NCBI GenBank assembly: GCA_963667315.1
Contig: OY763325.1
Span: 1,116,001-1,180,000, forward strand
Source of the DNA: DAINPP01 sp963667315
Lineage (GTDB): Bacteria > Thermotogota > Thermotogae > MWEM01
Length of the DNA stretch: 64,000 nt
Direction of reading: 5' to 3'
Shown one piece after another: positions 54,364-63,803 of the stretch (its first letter is position 1; every line of letters begins with the position of its first letter). Made by a program: the position numbers and the translations under genes. The notes under the pieces were generated by a model. The model was not told the origin of the DNA. It made no database searches and saw only the letters and a list, made by a program, of their open reading frames with translations.

Positions 54364-54814
54364 TTTTTCTCCTTTTTCTTAAAAAAAGTATAAGCAACTG
54401 ACATTAAAAATCACAAATTTCATGTATAACCGAAGCAATGATATACGCTGAATTATATCACAATTAGAATGAATGAGCAGCTTCATTTTCCAATGCAATA
54501 TTTTTCAAAAAAGGTCATTTATAAGGATATTTTTTTTAATAAAATTTGGTTTTATAAGCAAAAAACAACACAAAAAAAAGCCTGTAAAATTATCTCTTAA
54601 CGCCTTTAAATCATCTTTAAAGCCATTTTAGTATAACATATCTCAATCCTCATCATGAAAAGAGAGTAGACGCCTACTCGACAAAACAAGCTTTTTTTGT
54701 TATCATTGGAGTGTTTAAGGAAACGGGAGTTTCACAGCTATAAAGTTACGACACAGCTGATTGCAGCTGTTTAATACTATCATAGATTAAATTAACCTAA
54801 CGGAGGGATGGAAA
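54364..54814. other. 450-bp divergent gene-free region
   Basis: Between the histidine kinase and the aminotransferase. Holds a candidate minus-strand promoter at 54387-54416, a hairpin GAGTAG-N4-CTACTC (54664-54679), a hairpin ACAGCTG-N4-CAGCTGT (54753-54770) and poly-A/T runs. No gene or known riboswitch recognised. Confidence 0.5.
54387..54416 (-). promoter_or_regulatory. candidate promoter of the histidine kinase gene
   Basis: Minus strand TTGTGA, 18-base spacer, TATACT. Confidence 0.4.
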
Positions 54815-55951
54815 ATGTTCAAAAAGAATTACATTCTTGCACCGGGACCTACACCGGTACCAACAGATATTTTACTCGCAGGAGCACAGGAAACAATTCA
54901 TCACAGAACACCAAAATACGTAAACATTCAGACAGAAACGCTTGAAAGAGCAAAGATTCTCTTCCAGACAAAAAACAAGGTAATGGCTATCGTTTCATCC
55001 GGTACAGGCGCAATGGAAGCAGCTGTTGCAAATACGGTAGGAAAAGGCGATAAAGTTATCGTTGTTGACGGTGGAAAATTCGGAGAAAGATGGGGAGATC
55101 TTTGTAAGGCTTTTGAAGCTGATATCGATCTAATCAAGCTTGAATGGGGACATTCCGTAACTCCTGAACAGATAAAGGAAGCGCTTGACAGAAATCCTGA
55201 TACAGTGGCTGTATTCGCTACACAGAGCGAAACTTCAACCGGAACAATCAACCCAATCAAAGAGATAGCAGACGTTGTAAAAGATTACAAAGCCCTCATG
55301 GTCGTTGACTCCGTCAGTGGACTTCTCGCAGAACCCCTCAAAATGGATGAATGGCATGTTGACATCGTCGCAACAGGACTTCAGAAAGGTGTTATGCTTC
55401 CTCCGGGTCTGGCACTCATCACCCTTAGTGAAAAAGCATGGGCAAGAGTGGACGAATGCTCCAACAAGAATAAATATTATTTTGATCTGAAAAAATACGG
55501 TAAAAAATATCCGGATTCACCATATACATCCGGCGTTAATCAGATGTATCAGCTCAGTAAAGCACTTGATATGATTGAGGAAGAAGGCATTGAGAACGTC
55601 TGGAAGAGACATCAGATCCTTGCAGATGCAACAAGAGCAGGGATAAAGGCGATGGGTTTCGAGCTTCTTTCAAAGAATCCCGGAAACGTAACAACAGCTG
55701 TACTCTCACCGGTCGATACTAAAGAACTCACAAAACTCATGAGAGACAAGTACGGTGTTACGATGGCAGGCGGACAGGATCATTACAAAGGCAAGATCTT
55801 CAGAATTGCGCATCTCGGATACATGAGTAAATTTGACACAATCATCGGCCTTAGTGCACTTGAAATGGCATTTAACGAACTTGGTCACAAAGTAGAACTT
55901 GGAAGTGCTGTAAGAGCTGCAGAAGAAGTATTCCTCAAAGAAGGGATTTAA
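54815..55951 (+). CDS. PLP aminotransferase (serine-pyruvate / alanine-glyoxylate type)
   Basis: 378 residues, class V aminotransferase. ILAPGPTPVPTDILLA start motif, IVSSGTGAMEAAV, and the PLP Lys in ATGLQKGVMLPPG (about residue 194). With the next gene (phosphoglycerate dehydrogenase) it forms a serine pathway pair, as in Thermotoga, where this enzyme can replace SerC. GGAGGG precedes ATG 54815. Confidence 0.88.
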   Translation: MFKKNYILAPGPTPVPTDILLAGAQETIHHRTPKYVNIQTETLERAKILFQTKNKVMAIVSSGTGAMEAAVANTVGKGDKVIVVDGGKFGERWGDLCKAFEADIDLIKLEWGHSVTPEQIKEALDRNPDTVAVFATQSETSTGTINPIKEIADVVKDYKALMVVDSVSGLLAEPLKMDEWHVDIVATGLQKGVMLPPGLALITLSEKAWARVDECSNKNKYYFDLKKYGKKYPDSPYTSGVNQMYQLSKALDMIEEEGIENVWKRHQILADATRAGIKAMGFELLSKNPGNVTTAVLSPVDTKELTKLMRDKYGVTMAGGQDHYKGKIFRIAHLGYMSKFDTIIGLSALEMAFNELGHKVELGSAVRAAEEVFLKEGI

Positions 55952-55952
55952 T

Positions 55953-56873
55953 ATGGCATTCAAAATTCATGTAAACGATCCGCTTTCAAAAGATGCAATG
56001 GCAAAGCTGAATGCATATGACGGATACGAAATTACGGCTGAACATTTCGATAAAGATGAATTAATCAGCAAAGTTGCCGATTATGATGCCCTTGTTATAA
56101 GAAGTGCCACAAAGGCAACGAAGGAAGTCATCGAAGCCGGAACAAATCTGAAGGTTATCGCAAGAGCGGGAACGGGTCTCGATAATGTAGATCTGGTTAC
56201 CGCAAAGGAAAAAGGCATCAAAGTGGTTAATACACCCGGTGCAAACTCCGTCAGTGTCGCTGAACTCGCGATCGGTCTCATGCTCGGACTCTTCAGACAC
56301 ATTCCGAGAGGAACTAAAGGCATCAAAGAAGGTCTTTGGGAAAAGAAAGCCCTCAAGGGTTTTGAACTTTATCAGAAAACAGTCGGAATCATCGGATTCG
56401 GAACAATCGGGAAACAAGTTGCCGAAAGGCTTCTCGCCTTCGGTTGTAAGATACTCGCCTATGATGTTGTAAAAGATAATGGCGGACTCAATGTAGAATT
56501 CGCAGAACTTGATGAGATCTACGCAAAGGCAGACATCATCACCTTGCACACACCATTGCTTGATGCAACTAAAAAGATGCTTAACGCTGATGCTTTCGCC
56601 AAGATGAAAGAAGGCGTATTCATCATCGACGCAGCGAGAGGTGGCATCATTGATGAAGCAGCACTCTGCGATAATATCGAAAATGGTAAAGTAGCCGGAG
56701 CTGCGTTAGATGTCTTTGAAGTGGAACCACCAACAGATGAACTCAGAAAGAAACTCGTTTCATTTGATAACGTCATCTGCACACCGCATATCGGAGCATC
56801 CACTTACGAAGCTCAGGTAAGAGTCGGAGAACAGATCGTCGATAATCTTATGAAGGCAATAAAAGAACTTTAG
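55953..56873 (+). CDS. serA: D-3-phosphoglycerate dehydrogenase (short form)
   Basis: 306 residues. D-isomer 2-hydroxyacid dehydrogenase fold, NAD motif GFGTIGKQVAERL, catalytic Arg in AARGG (about residue 226) and His in CTPHIGASTYEA. Lacks the C-terminal ACT domain, so probably not serine-inhibited. ATG is one base after the upstream stop, so it is co-translated with the aminotransferase. Makes phosphohydroxypyruvate from 3-phosphoglycerate. Confidence 0.9.
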   Translation: MAFKIHVNDPLSKDAMAKLNAYDGYEITAEHFDKDELISKVADYDALVIRSATKATKEVIEAGTNLKVIARAGTGLDNVDLVTAKEKGIKVVNTPGANSVSVAELAIGLMLGLFRHIPRGTKGIKEGLWEKKALKGFELYQKTVGIIGFGTIGKQVAERLLAFGCKILAYDVVKDNGGLNVEFAELDEIYAKADIITLHTPLLDATKKMLNADAFAKMKEGVFIIDAARGGIIDEAALCDNIENGKVAGAALDVFEVEPPTDELRKKLVSFDNVICTPHIGASTYEAQVRVGEQIVDNLMKAIKEL

Positions 56874-56932
56874 AGTGTCAAAAAATCGCATGTAGGAAAA
56901 AATTGTAAGAGATAAATACGCATAATTGTAAG

Positions 56933-56970
56933 AGCGGGTGGGGGTTTAGAAAAACGCCACCCGCTTTTTT
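56933..56970 (+). terminator. intrinsic terminator after serA
   Basis: AGCGGGTGG / CCACCCGCT stem with a 15-base loop, then TTTTTT. Confidence 0.88.
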
Positions 56971-57041
56971 CTGTTAAAAACAAATTCAATGATCAAGCTA
57001 ACACCCTACCCAATGGAATTCTCTGATTCTTTAAAAATGCC

Positions 57042-57923
57042 TCAATAATAGTAAAGTTTCCCATCCTCAATCGAAACATCCAACAAACTTTTATCCAGCA
57101 TATAATTTAAAAAAGCACTTATAGAACAAAGATTCACAAGATACCCCTTATAATCACATTCCATATCATGCAGTATCAGAATATTCTGAAGTATCTCTTC
57201 TCTGGAAGAAGGTTGATTACATATTTCAAGAATATTTTCCACCATAGAATTGATGCTGATTAAATTCGCATCAATTAATTTTGACAATTCAGCTTTTAAG
57301 ACAACTTCCTTAGCATGACTGATCACCAGATAATCAGCGTCAATCTCTCTGATCTTTTCCAGACTTTTGAGCCTTTCTTCCACATTCAACAGATAAGTCA
57401 ACGCATATTTTTCAAGTGTATGATAAGAAAAGATGGCATCTCCCATAAATGCTACTCTATCAGGCGTAATCAGAATTATATCACCTTCCGTATGCCCCGC
57501 TGCCTTCAGAAAAGAAAACTTCACATCATTTATCTTTTCAATCCCCTCTTCAACAACATAATTCACTTGAGAGCCGTTTCTTGTTTTAAGCCTTTTCGAT
57601 GGATAAGCGGCATTTGAAATATAATAAAGGTATACGGGATTTTCGATAAAATTCTTTTCTTCCGGAGAACTGAATATCTCTACACCATGGTATTTCTCAC
57701 ATAAAAAAGCATTCCCACCACAATGATCTGCATGTCCATGAGTGTTAAAGATATACTTTATATGGAGATTGTTTTCAAGGAGAAGGCGTTCAGCAGAGTG
57801 AGCCGCAGAGCGATTTATTCCCGTATCAACGAGCAGACAGTTTTTATTCTTGAAAGAATAAACCCCGATATTCGTAGCCCCTTCAATATAAAAAGTGTTT
57901 CTGTTTATTTTTTTAAAAGCCAT
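57042..57923 (-). CDS. MBL-fold metallo-hydrolase
   Basis: 293 residues. Metal site HGHADHCGG (HxHxDH), Asp in AFMGDAIFS, and His in GHTEGDI and VISHAKE. Glyoxalase II/other MBL hydrolase; substrate unknown. ATG 57923 (MAFKKINRNTFYIEG) has GGTGGGG before it; the ORF continues upstream to 58082 but that part is AT-rich and unsupported. Divergent from the nuclease gene; an inverted repeat lies between. Confidence 0.88.
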   Translation of the reverse strand: MAFKKINRNTFYIEGATNIGVYSFKNKNCLLVDTGINRSAAHSAERLLLENNLHIKYIFNTHGHADHCGGNAFLCEKYHGVEIFSSPEEKNFIENPVYLYYISNAAYPSKRLKTRNGSQVNYVVEEGIEKINDVKFSFLKAAGHTEGDIILITPDRVAFMGDAIFSYHTLEKYALTYLLNVEERLKSLEKIREIDADYLVISHAKEVVLKAELSKLIDANLISINSMVENILEICNQPSSREEILQNILILHDMECDYKGYLVNLCSISAFLNYMLDKSLLDVSIEDGKLYYY

Positions 57924-57961
57924 TTTAACCCCACCAGTATCGTCAATATACGGTACGAAAA

Positions 57962-57994
57962 ATAATATCATAAAAAGGTATATAATGATATTAT
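57962..57994. promoter_or_regulatory. inverted repeat in the divergent promoter region
   Basis: ATAATATCAT (57962-57971) and its complement (57985-57994), 13 bases apart. It overlaps a TATAAT -10 (57981-57986) for the nuclease gene. Possible operator. Confidence 0.5.
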
Positions 57995-58017
57995 ATAAAT
58001 AAAAAGAGGTGAAAAAC

Positions 58018-58878
58018 ATGAAAAAAATTCTTGTTTTATTTTTAATTATCATTCCAATCTTGAGTTTTGCCGGTAAAATCAACAGAAACGGTTACTCTTT
58101 CTACTGGGATTACGATATGTCCCCTGAAGCTCATCATCAGGCTACTGTTGAAAAAATCATCAGTACTAATACCTTACAAATTAACTATCAGGGAAATAGT
58201 CATATCATGTATCTTATCGGTGACCTACAACCAATCCCTTCCAGTTCTGCTGAAATAAGTTCAGATTATTCTCAACAGGGAAGTACCTTCCTTGAAAAAA
58301 TGTGCCCACCGGGAAGCATTATTTACATCTCATTCAGTTCACAAAAAATTGATTCAAACGGTATTGTCCATGGGTATATCTGGTATAAATCCGGGGATAC
58401 ATGGATACTTCATAACTTGTCCGCTATCAATAACGGTTATGCGCTTGCCGATAGAACAAGCGTATACCGAAATGATTACCAGGATCTATTCAGTGATGCT
58501 GAAAAAAAAGCCAAAGATAATATCAGGGGCATATGGAAATCAGTATTTGAAAAATCGGGAAGCGTTGTTATCAGCACTTCATCAGGGCCGATTCGAATCA
58601 AGACGGTTAAATTCACCGGAGAGGACAAATATATAGAAATCATCAATACTGCTTCCTCAAGGATTGATCTGAATGGGTGGAAAATTATTTCATCAGCCGA
58701 CGGAAAATCCTATCAATTTGGTGAATATATTTTAAAAGGAAGAAAAAAAGTAAGGATCTATGCTGAACCCCATGGCGATGATCTGGTCTGGGACGGATTG
58801 AATTTGTATTATTACATCAGTAACAAAATATATCTTTTAGATAATAAAAATTTCAGAGCCTCCGTGTACGGCTGGTAG
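58018..58878 (+). CDS. secreted SNase-like nuclease with lamin-tail domain
   Basis: 286 residues. Signal peptide with hydrophobic core ILVLFLIIIPILSFAG. Residues about 35-180 are a thermonuclease-like domain ending in the typical VYRNDYQDLFSDAEKKAKDNIRGIW. Residues about 190-286 are an LTD/lamin-tail-like domain (IRIKTVKFTGEDKYIEIIN…DLNGWKI). The SNase catalytic Arg/Glu residues are not clear, so activity is uncertain. GAGGTG precedes ATG 58018. Confidence 0.75.
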   Translation: MKKILVLFLIIIPILSFAGKINRNGYSFYWDYDMSPEAHHQATVEKIISTNTLQINYQGNSHIMYLIGDLQPIPSSSAEISSDYSQQGSTFLEKMCPPGSIIYISFSSQKIDSNGIVHGYIWYKSGDTWILHNLSAINNGYALADRTSVYRNDYQDLFSDAEKKAKDNIRGIWKSVFEKSGSVVISTSSGPIRIKTVKFTGEDKYIEIINTASSRIDLNGWKIISSADGKSYQFGEYILKGRKKVRIYAEPHGDDLVWDGLNLYYYISNKIYLLDNKNFRASVYGW

Positions 58879-58885
58879 TAACATC

Positions 58886-58913
58886 ATGTGATGGCATTAA
58901 AATGCCATCACAT
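58886..58913. terminator. bidirectional hairpin terminator
   Basis: 13-bp stem ATGTGATGGCATT / AATGCCATCACAT with AA loop between the convergent nuclease and ldh genes; weak T-run. Confidence 0.7.
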
Positions 58914-58917
58914 CTTC

Positions 58918-59847
58918 TTATAACGAGAGGATTTCAAACATCTTCTCCGTTTGCTCTCTGATTATCTTGATCGATTTCTCAAAAAGGAGCTCTTCCGTAT
59001 CTGACAGCTGGAGTGGGATAATTCTTTCAACACCGGTTTCTCCAACAATGGAAGGATAGCCGATATAGATACCGTTAAAAGGAGTTGAAACGGTTAATAT
59101 TCGTTTTTCATCTCTGACAATTGATTCAACGATATGTGCTGTTGATGCAGCGATTGCATAATTAGTAGACCCCTTTCTTTTAATAATCTCATATGCAGCA
59201 TTTTTAGTCTGTTCAAAAAGACTTTCAAGACAGTTTGAACAGGCATTTGGTTCGGTACACTCACGACTGTATTCCATAATAGGTATACCACCCATCTTCG
59301 CTCCGGACCATACGGGTAATTCTGAATCACCATGTTCCCCAATGATATAGACATGTGCATTTGATGCAGAAATAGAACAGTTTTTAGAAATAAGAGATCT
59401 CAGCCTCATGGTATCTAATACCGTACCGGATCCAATCACTCGCTTTTTATCAAAAGCTGTCACGCTTTGAATAACAGCCGTCATAACATCTACGGGATTT
59501 GTCAACACTATTATGATTGATTCGGGTGCATATTGTATGATTTTTTCCGATATCGATTTCACAATTCGTGCGTTCTTCTCAGAAAGCTGAAGTCTTGTTT
59601 CTCCTTCTTTTTGAGCTGCCCCGGCAGAAATAATTACGATATCACTATCTTTTATCTGTTCATAATCCCCGGCAATTATCCTCGTCCGTTTATAAAAAGG
59701 CGTGGCGTGCATGATATCCATCGCCTCACCTTCTGCTAACTCGCGATTCAGATCCACGATGACCAATTCTTTTGCAAGACCTTTTTCAAGAATCGCAAAT
59801 ACCGTTGCTGATCCTACATTTCCGGCTCCTATCATAGAAATTTTCAT
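58918..59847 (-). CDS. ldh: L-lactate dehydrogenase
   Basis: 309 residues. NAD motif GAGNVGSAT, QKEGETRLQL with Gln at the substrate-specificity position (Gln for lactate, Arg for malate), VLTNPVDV and catalytic GEHGDSE. Reduces pyruvate to lactate. AGAGGTG precedes ATG 59847. Fits the fermentative profile. Confidence 0.93.
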   Translation of the reverse strand: MKISMIGAGNVGSATVFAILEKGLAKELVIVDLNRELAEGEAMDIMHATPFYKRTRIIAGDYEQIKDSDIVIISAGAAQKEGETRLQLSEKNARIVKSISEKIIQYAPESIIIVLTNPVDVMTAVIQSVTAFDKKRVIGSGTVLDTMRLRSLISKNCSISASNAHVYIIGEHGDSELPVWSGAKMGGIPIMEYSRECTEPNACSNCLESLFEQTKNAAYEIIKRKGSTNYAIAASTAHIVESIVRDEKRILTVSTPFNGIYIGYPSIVGETGVERIIPLQLSDTEELLFEKSIKIIREQTEKMFEILSL

Positions 59848-59979
59848 TTTATCACCTCTTATCCATTTGACGGAACCCTGCCAGAAGTTATTTTAAAAAG
59901 CACTCTTGTATAATTAGCTAAGAATATAATGTTTCGGATTCCGTCTTATTATTTGGACTAATAAATCGGAGGGATAAAA

Positions 59980-61149
59980 TTGCAGAATTTTGTATTTTAT
60001 AACAAAACTAAGGTAATCTTCGGAAAAAACACTGAAAAGCAAGTTGGGAAAGAGATTAAAAATCTCGGCAAACAAAAAATATTGATTCATTACGGCGGCG
60101 GCAGCATTAAAAGATTCGGATTATACGATACAGTGATAAACAATTTAAATGAGGCCGGAATTGATTTTGTAGAACTTGGTGGCGTAAAACCCAATCCGTC
60201 ACTTGAAATGGTGAGAGAAGGAATTGAATTATGTAGAAAGGAAAATGTTGATTTCATACTGCCTATAGGTGGTGGCAGTGTTATCGACTCGGCAAAAGCG
60301 ATTGCAGCAGGTGTTCCATATGAAGGTGATGTATGGGATTTCTTTGACAGAAAAGCAGCGATAAAAGAGGCACTTCCTGTCGGTGTTATTTTAACCTTAC
60401 CGGCGGCCGGTAGCGAAACAAGTACCGCAACAGTTGTTACGGATGAGGAGAATCAATTGAAAAGAGGTAGCGGCAGTATGCTTCTGAGACCGGTATTCGC
60501 TATCATGAATCCTGAATTGACCTACACATTACCCCCCTATCAGACTGCAGCAGGTATCACGGATATGATGGCACATATCATGGAAAGATATTTTACTCAG
60601 GAAAGACATGTGGATCTTACCGATCATATGTGCGAGGCAGTTATGAAAACAATCGTTAAAAACGCACCGATCGTAATGGAAGAACCTGAAAACTATGATG
60701 CAAGAGCTGAAATTATGTGGGCAGGAACGTTAGCACACAACGGTTTACTTGGAACGGGGAGAATTGAAGATTGGGGAACGCATATGATCGAACACGAACT
60801 CAGTGCTCTCTATGATCTTACCCACGGTGCCGGACTGGCAATCATCTTCCCCGCATGGATTAAATATGTTTATAAAGCCTATCCTGAAAAAGTAATGAAA
60901 TTCTTCCATACGGTTTTCGACGTAGAAGCTGTTTTCGATGAACCGGACTATATGATCAAAGAAGGGTTAAAAAGATTAAAGAATTTTTATCGTTCAATCG
61001 GTATGCCTGTCTCATTAAAAGATGCCGGAATCACAGAAAATCGATACGAAGAAATGGCAGAAAAGTGTACGATTTTCGGACCTGTCAGTAATTTTGTGAA
61101 ACTTCAGAAAGATGATGTTATAGAAATTTACAAACTTGCAGCGGAATAA
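59980..61149 (+). CDS. iron-containing alcohol dehydrogenase (BdhA-like)
   Basis: 389 residues. Fe-ADH family: NAD(P) site GGGSVIDSAKAIA, metal ligands in TDMMAHIMERYF and GTHMIEHELSALYDLTHGAGLAI. The closest likeness is to butanol dehydrogenase BdhA/YqhD. Reduces aldehydes to alcohols. TTG 59980 start with CGGAGGG before it. Divergent from ldh. Confidence 0.92.
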   Translation: MQNFVFYNKTKVIFGKNTEKQVGKEIKNLGKQKILIHYGGGSIKRFGLYDTVINNLNEAGIDFVELGGVKPNPSLEMVREGIELCRKENVDFILPIGGGSVIDSAKAIAAGVPYEGDVWDFFDRKAAIKEALPVGVILTLPAAGSETSTATVVTDEENQLKRGSGSMLLRPVFAIMNPELTYTLPPYQTAAGITDMMAHIMERYFTQERHVDLTDHMCEAVMKTIVKNAPIVMEEPENYDARAEIMWAGTLAHNGLLGTGRIEDWGTHMIEHELSALYDLTHGAGLAIIFPAWIKYVYKAYPEKVMKFFHTVFDVEAVFDEPDYMIKEGLKRLKNFYRSIGMPVSLKDAGITENRYEEMAEKCTIFGPVSNFVKLQKDDVIEIYKLAAE

Positions 61150-61156
61150 TTTTTCC

Positions 61157-61185
61157 CCTCCCCAATCAAAATATGATTGGGGAGG
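61157..61185 (+). terminator. hairpin after the alcohol dehydrogenase gene
   Basis: 12-bp stem CCTCCCCAATCA / TGATTGGGGAGG, 5-base loop; weak T-run, between convergent genes. Confidence 0.6.
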
Positions 61186-61222
61186 TATTCACAATTCTTT
61201 TATTTAAAAAACGAACTGTTTA

Positions 61223-61747
61223 TTAAAGTTCCTTGTACCAGAACATATGATCACACCCATTACCCCAAAAGTCTTTCAAAATCTTATATGGTTCCCCTAA
61301 AAGATGCCACCATGTTTTCTGTGCTCTGATATATCCTGAATCAAGTAAATAATATTGACAGCCGCCTTGTTTCAAAATCACAAGTGCATATGTTAATAGT
61401 TTTTTTCCAACACCAAGAGACTGATAATCCGGTTTGACATAAACACTACCAATTTCCAACACTTTTTTAGGATCAACATCAATGTGTTGTTTAGCAAAAT
61501 CTCCAAGTTCATTGATACTGACAGTTCCAATTATTGTTTCCTCTTTTATTGCAACAAAAAAACGAAAACGTGTATTTTCTCTCAACGCCAAAGAAAATTT
61601 CTCCATCTTATCCTCTATTTCATCGCCAATATCATCAACGAAATCCACTATCCCTTCTTTTTCAATCGTATGACTAATCACTTCTTCGAAAAAAAAGCGC
61701 AAAGATACTTCATCACTTAAAAGAACTTCTCGAATCTGATAATTCAT
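61223..61747 (-). CDS. GNAT family N-acetyltransferase
   Basis: 174 residues. Acetyl-CoA motif VYVKPDYQSLGVGKKLLTYAL (split over about residues 108-128). Start ATG with GGAGGGGG before it. Substrate unknown. Confidence 0.85.
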   Translation of the reverse strand: MNYQIREVLLSDEVSLRFFFEEVISHTIEKEGIVDFVDDIGDEIEDKMEKFSLALRENTRFRFFVAIKEETIIGTVSINELGDFAKQHIDVDPKKVLEIGSVYVKPDYQSLGVGKKLLTYALVILKQGGCQYYLLDSGYIRAQKTWWHLLGEPYKILKDFWGNGCDHMFWYKEL

Positions 61748-61793
61748 ATTCCCCCTCCTATTTGCTATTCTAACACATGGTGTTTTTGAACTG

Positions 61794-61802
61794 TGCTATA
61801 AT
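61794..61802 (+). promoter_or_regulatory. extended -10 promoter of the aldo-keto reductase gene
   Basis: TGcTATAAT, about 60 bases before ATG. Confidence 0.5.
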
Positions 61803-61860
61803 CTAATCGTGTGTTTCTCGCAGTTATTATCTTTTGAATCATAATCAAGGATGTGGTCAT

Positions 61861-62808
61861 ATGTTTGCAAATAGCAGATTAATCTACGGAACAATGGGGC
61901 TTGGAGGCGGATGGAATTCCGATAAACTTACACCTAAAGCCGTTGAGGAAGCAGCGCTTGCATTTGAGGCGGCACTTGAGATTGGAATCGATTATTTTGA
62001 TTTTGCAGATATCTATCAAAACGGCAAGTCAGAATCTGTTTTTGGTGAGGTATTAAAGGCAAATCCCGAATTCAAAAACATTATAAAAATACAGACAAAA
62101 GCTGGAATAATACTTGCGAATAAAGATGGAATCGGACAATTTGACTTTTCAGCCAAACATATCATCAACGCAGCAATCGATAGTCTTTCGAGACTCAACG
62201 TCAGTTCAATCGACTTACTTCTACTCCACAGACCCGATCCGCTCATGGAAGCATCTGAATTAAAAGAAGCCTTCAAATACCTTTTTGAAAATGGTTTAAT
62301 CAAAAAGATGGGTGTTTCTAACATGAACCAGTATCAGATTCAATACATAGAAAAAGCAACGGGGTTTAAAGTTAAATCCAATCAACTTCAGATAAGTCTT
62401 TCAAAATTGGATTGGCTTGATGGTACAATCGGTGTCAATAACGATAATGGTTACAGAAGCACCTTTACACCGGGATTGCTGGAATATATGATGCTCCATG
62501 ATATAGAAGTTCAGGCATGGAGTCCCCTTTCAGGCGGTATTTTCTCAGGAAGAGAACTGAAGCCGGATACAGATAAAACAATTCTTGAAACAAAGGAATA
62601 CGTTTATAAGCTTGCTGAAGAAAAAAACAAAACACCGGAATGTATTGTCCTGGCATTCATATTGAAACACCCAGCGCAAATAAGACCCGTTATCGGAACC
62701 AGTAAAGCTGAACGCATAAGAAAAGTTAAAGATGCTGAAACCACGACCCTTACAAGAAAGGAATGGTACACACTTTACACCCTCTCACGTGGTTTGCGGA
62801 TGCCATAA
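61861..62808 (+). CDS. aldo-keto reductase (YdhF-like)
   Basis: 315 residues. TIM-barrel AKR with catalytic Asp/Tyr in FDFADIYQNGKSE, Lys in IKIQTKAG and His in LLLLHRPDP. C-terminal cofactor loop PVIGTSKAERI. NAD(P)H-dependent reductase of unknown substrate. ATG 61861 is preceded by AAGGATG; ORF opens to 61834. Confidence 0.9.
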   Translation: MFANSRLIYGTMGLGGGWNSDKLTPKAVEEAALAFEAALEIGIDYFDFADIYQNGKSESVFGEVLKANPEFKNIIKIQTKAGIILANKDGIGQFDFSAKHIINAAIDSLSRLNVSSIDLLLLHRPDPLMEASELKEAFKYLFENGLIKKMGVSNMNQYQIQYIEKATGFKVKSNQLQISLSKLDWLDGTIGVNNDNGYRSTFTPGLLEYMMLHDIEVQAWSPLSGGIFSGRELKPDTDKTILETKEYVYKLAEEKNKTPECIVLAFILKHPAQIRPVIGTSKAERIRKVKDAETTTLTRKEWYTLYTLSRGLRMP

Positions 62809-62899
62809 ACGAATAAAAAAGCAATCATCCTCACCAATCGTCTTTTTGATTTTATATGTATAGCAGTATATAGATAACCAGAAGAACCACTATTCAATC

Positions 62900-62935
62900 A
62901 ATGACCCCTTTGGAAAGGGGTCATTTCGTTTTTTT
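62900..62935. terminator. terminator between aldo-keto reductase and alpha/beta hydrolase genes
   Basis: 12-bp perfect stem AATGACCCCTTT / AAAGGGGTCATT with GG loop, followed by TCGTTTTTTT on the plus strand. It overlaps the stop of the minus-strand hydrolase gene. Confidence 0.85.
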
Positions 62936-63733
62936 ATCTACACGTTTAATCCAACTATTTAAAAAAGCGTTGAAAATATCCGGATCTTCAATCTGCATAT
63001 TATGACCAGTATCTGCAATAACAGCATAGGAAACATCTTTAAACTGCTTCAGTATGGAGAATTGATCTTTATAGCCAACGATGTGATCGAATAATCCCGT
63101 TAAGATGACACATGGTTTTTCAAAGACATACTCATCAATTGGAAATGAAAATCTCCGATTTTTCTCCAATTTTTCATAATCAAAATTCTTTGATAAATGA
63201 ATACCTGAAAATACTTCTTCTCTCGTTCGGTCAATCGTGTACTTCGTCTGAATAACAGAAACAGAATCCAGCCATTCTTCTGTTTCATCGTTAAAAGAAG
63301 AAGCATACTCCCGGTCTTTTTCCACTATCTTAAATTCTGGTAATTCCCTTGTTTCTCTTTCGTTTTGAGTAGCTGGACAAATAAGAAATAAGCCATCTAT
63401 TTTATCAGCTTCTTTTACTATTAATCCATGAGATAGATATCCTCCATAGGATTCTGCAGCAAGGAGATAGTTAGAATCACCAATTATAGCTGTTTTAAAC
63501 GACATGATAATTTCAAGAATCACATCACTGGAATAATATTCATCTTTCATTCCAGATTTCCCCATTCCCGGAAAATCAAAATAAATCCGCCTATAGGAAC
63601 TTTTTTCCAATACCGGCTCAAAAGCACCTTTCATCAGTCTGTGATCGGGTGATAATCCATGTATCATAAAAATAGGTTTCCCCTCTCCATAAACTTCATA
63701 ATAAATATCGATGTCTTTAATTTTAATCTTCAT
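62921..63733 (-). CDS. alpha/beta hydrolase
   Basis: 270 residues. Oxyanion region FMIHGLSPDHR, DFPGMGKSG, nucleophile elbow AAESYGGYLSHG (Ser about 97), Asp in GLFDHIVGY and His in ADTGHNMQIEDP. Likely esterase or lactonase. ATG 63733 with AAAGGA before it. Its promoter carries the same 20-bp palindrome as the MarR promoter at 3370-3389, so MarR control is likely. Confidence 0.9.
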   Translation of the reverse strand: MKIKIKDIDIYYEVYGEGKPIFMIHGLSPDHRLMKGAFEPVLEKSSYRRIYFDFPGMGKSGMKDEYYSSDVILEIIMSFKTAIIGDSNYLLAAESYGGYLSHGLIVKEADKIDGLFLICPATQNERETRELPEFKIVEKDREYASSFNDETEEWLDSVSVIQTKYTIDRTREEVFSGIHLSKNFDYEKLEKNRRFSFPIDEYVFEKPCVILTGLFDHIVGYKDQFSILKQFKDVSYAVIADTGHNMQIEDPDIFNAFLNSWIKRVDKKTK

Positions 63734-63762
63734 AAAAACACATCCTTTAATCAAGATATCTC

Positions 63763-63791
63763 ATTATACTTTTATATAAAAGTATTGTCAA
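63763..63791 (-). promoter_or_regulatory. promoter of the alpha/beta hydrolase gene with MarR-type operator
   Basis: Minus strand TTGACA (63786-63791), 17-base spacer, TATAAT (63763-63768). A perfect 20-bp palindrome, ATACTTTTATATAAAAGTAT, at 63766-63785 fills the spacer, as at 3370-3389. Confidence 0.85.
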
Positions 63792-63803
63792 GAGACATTT
63801 CAC

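Noticed and set aside
57924..58082. N-terminal extension of the MBL hydrolase
   Set aside because: AT-rich frame without ribosome binding site; ATG 57923 has GGTGGGG before it.
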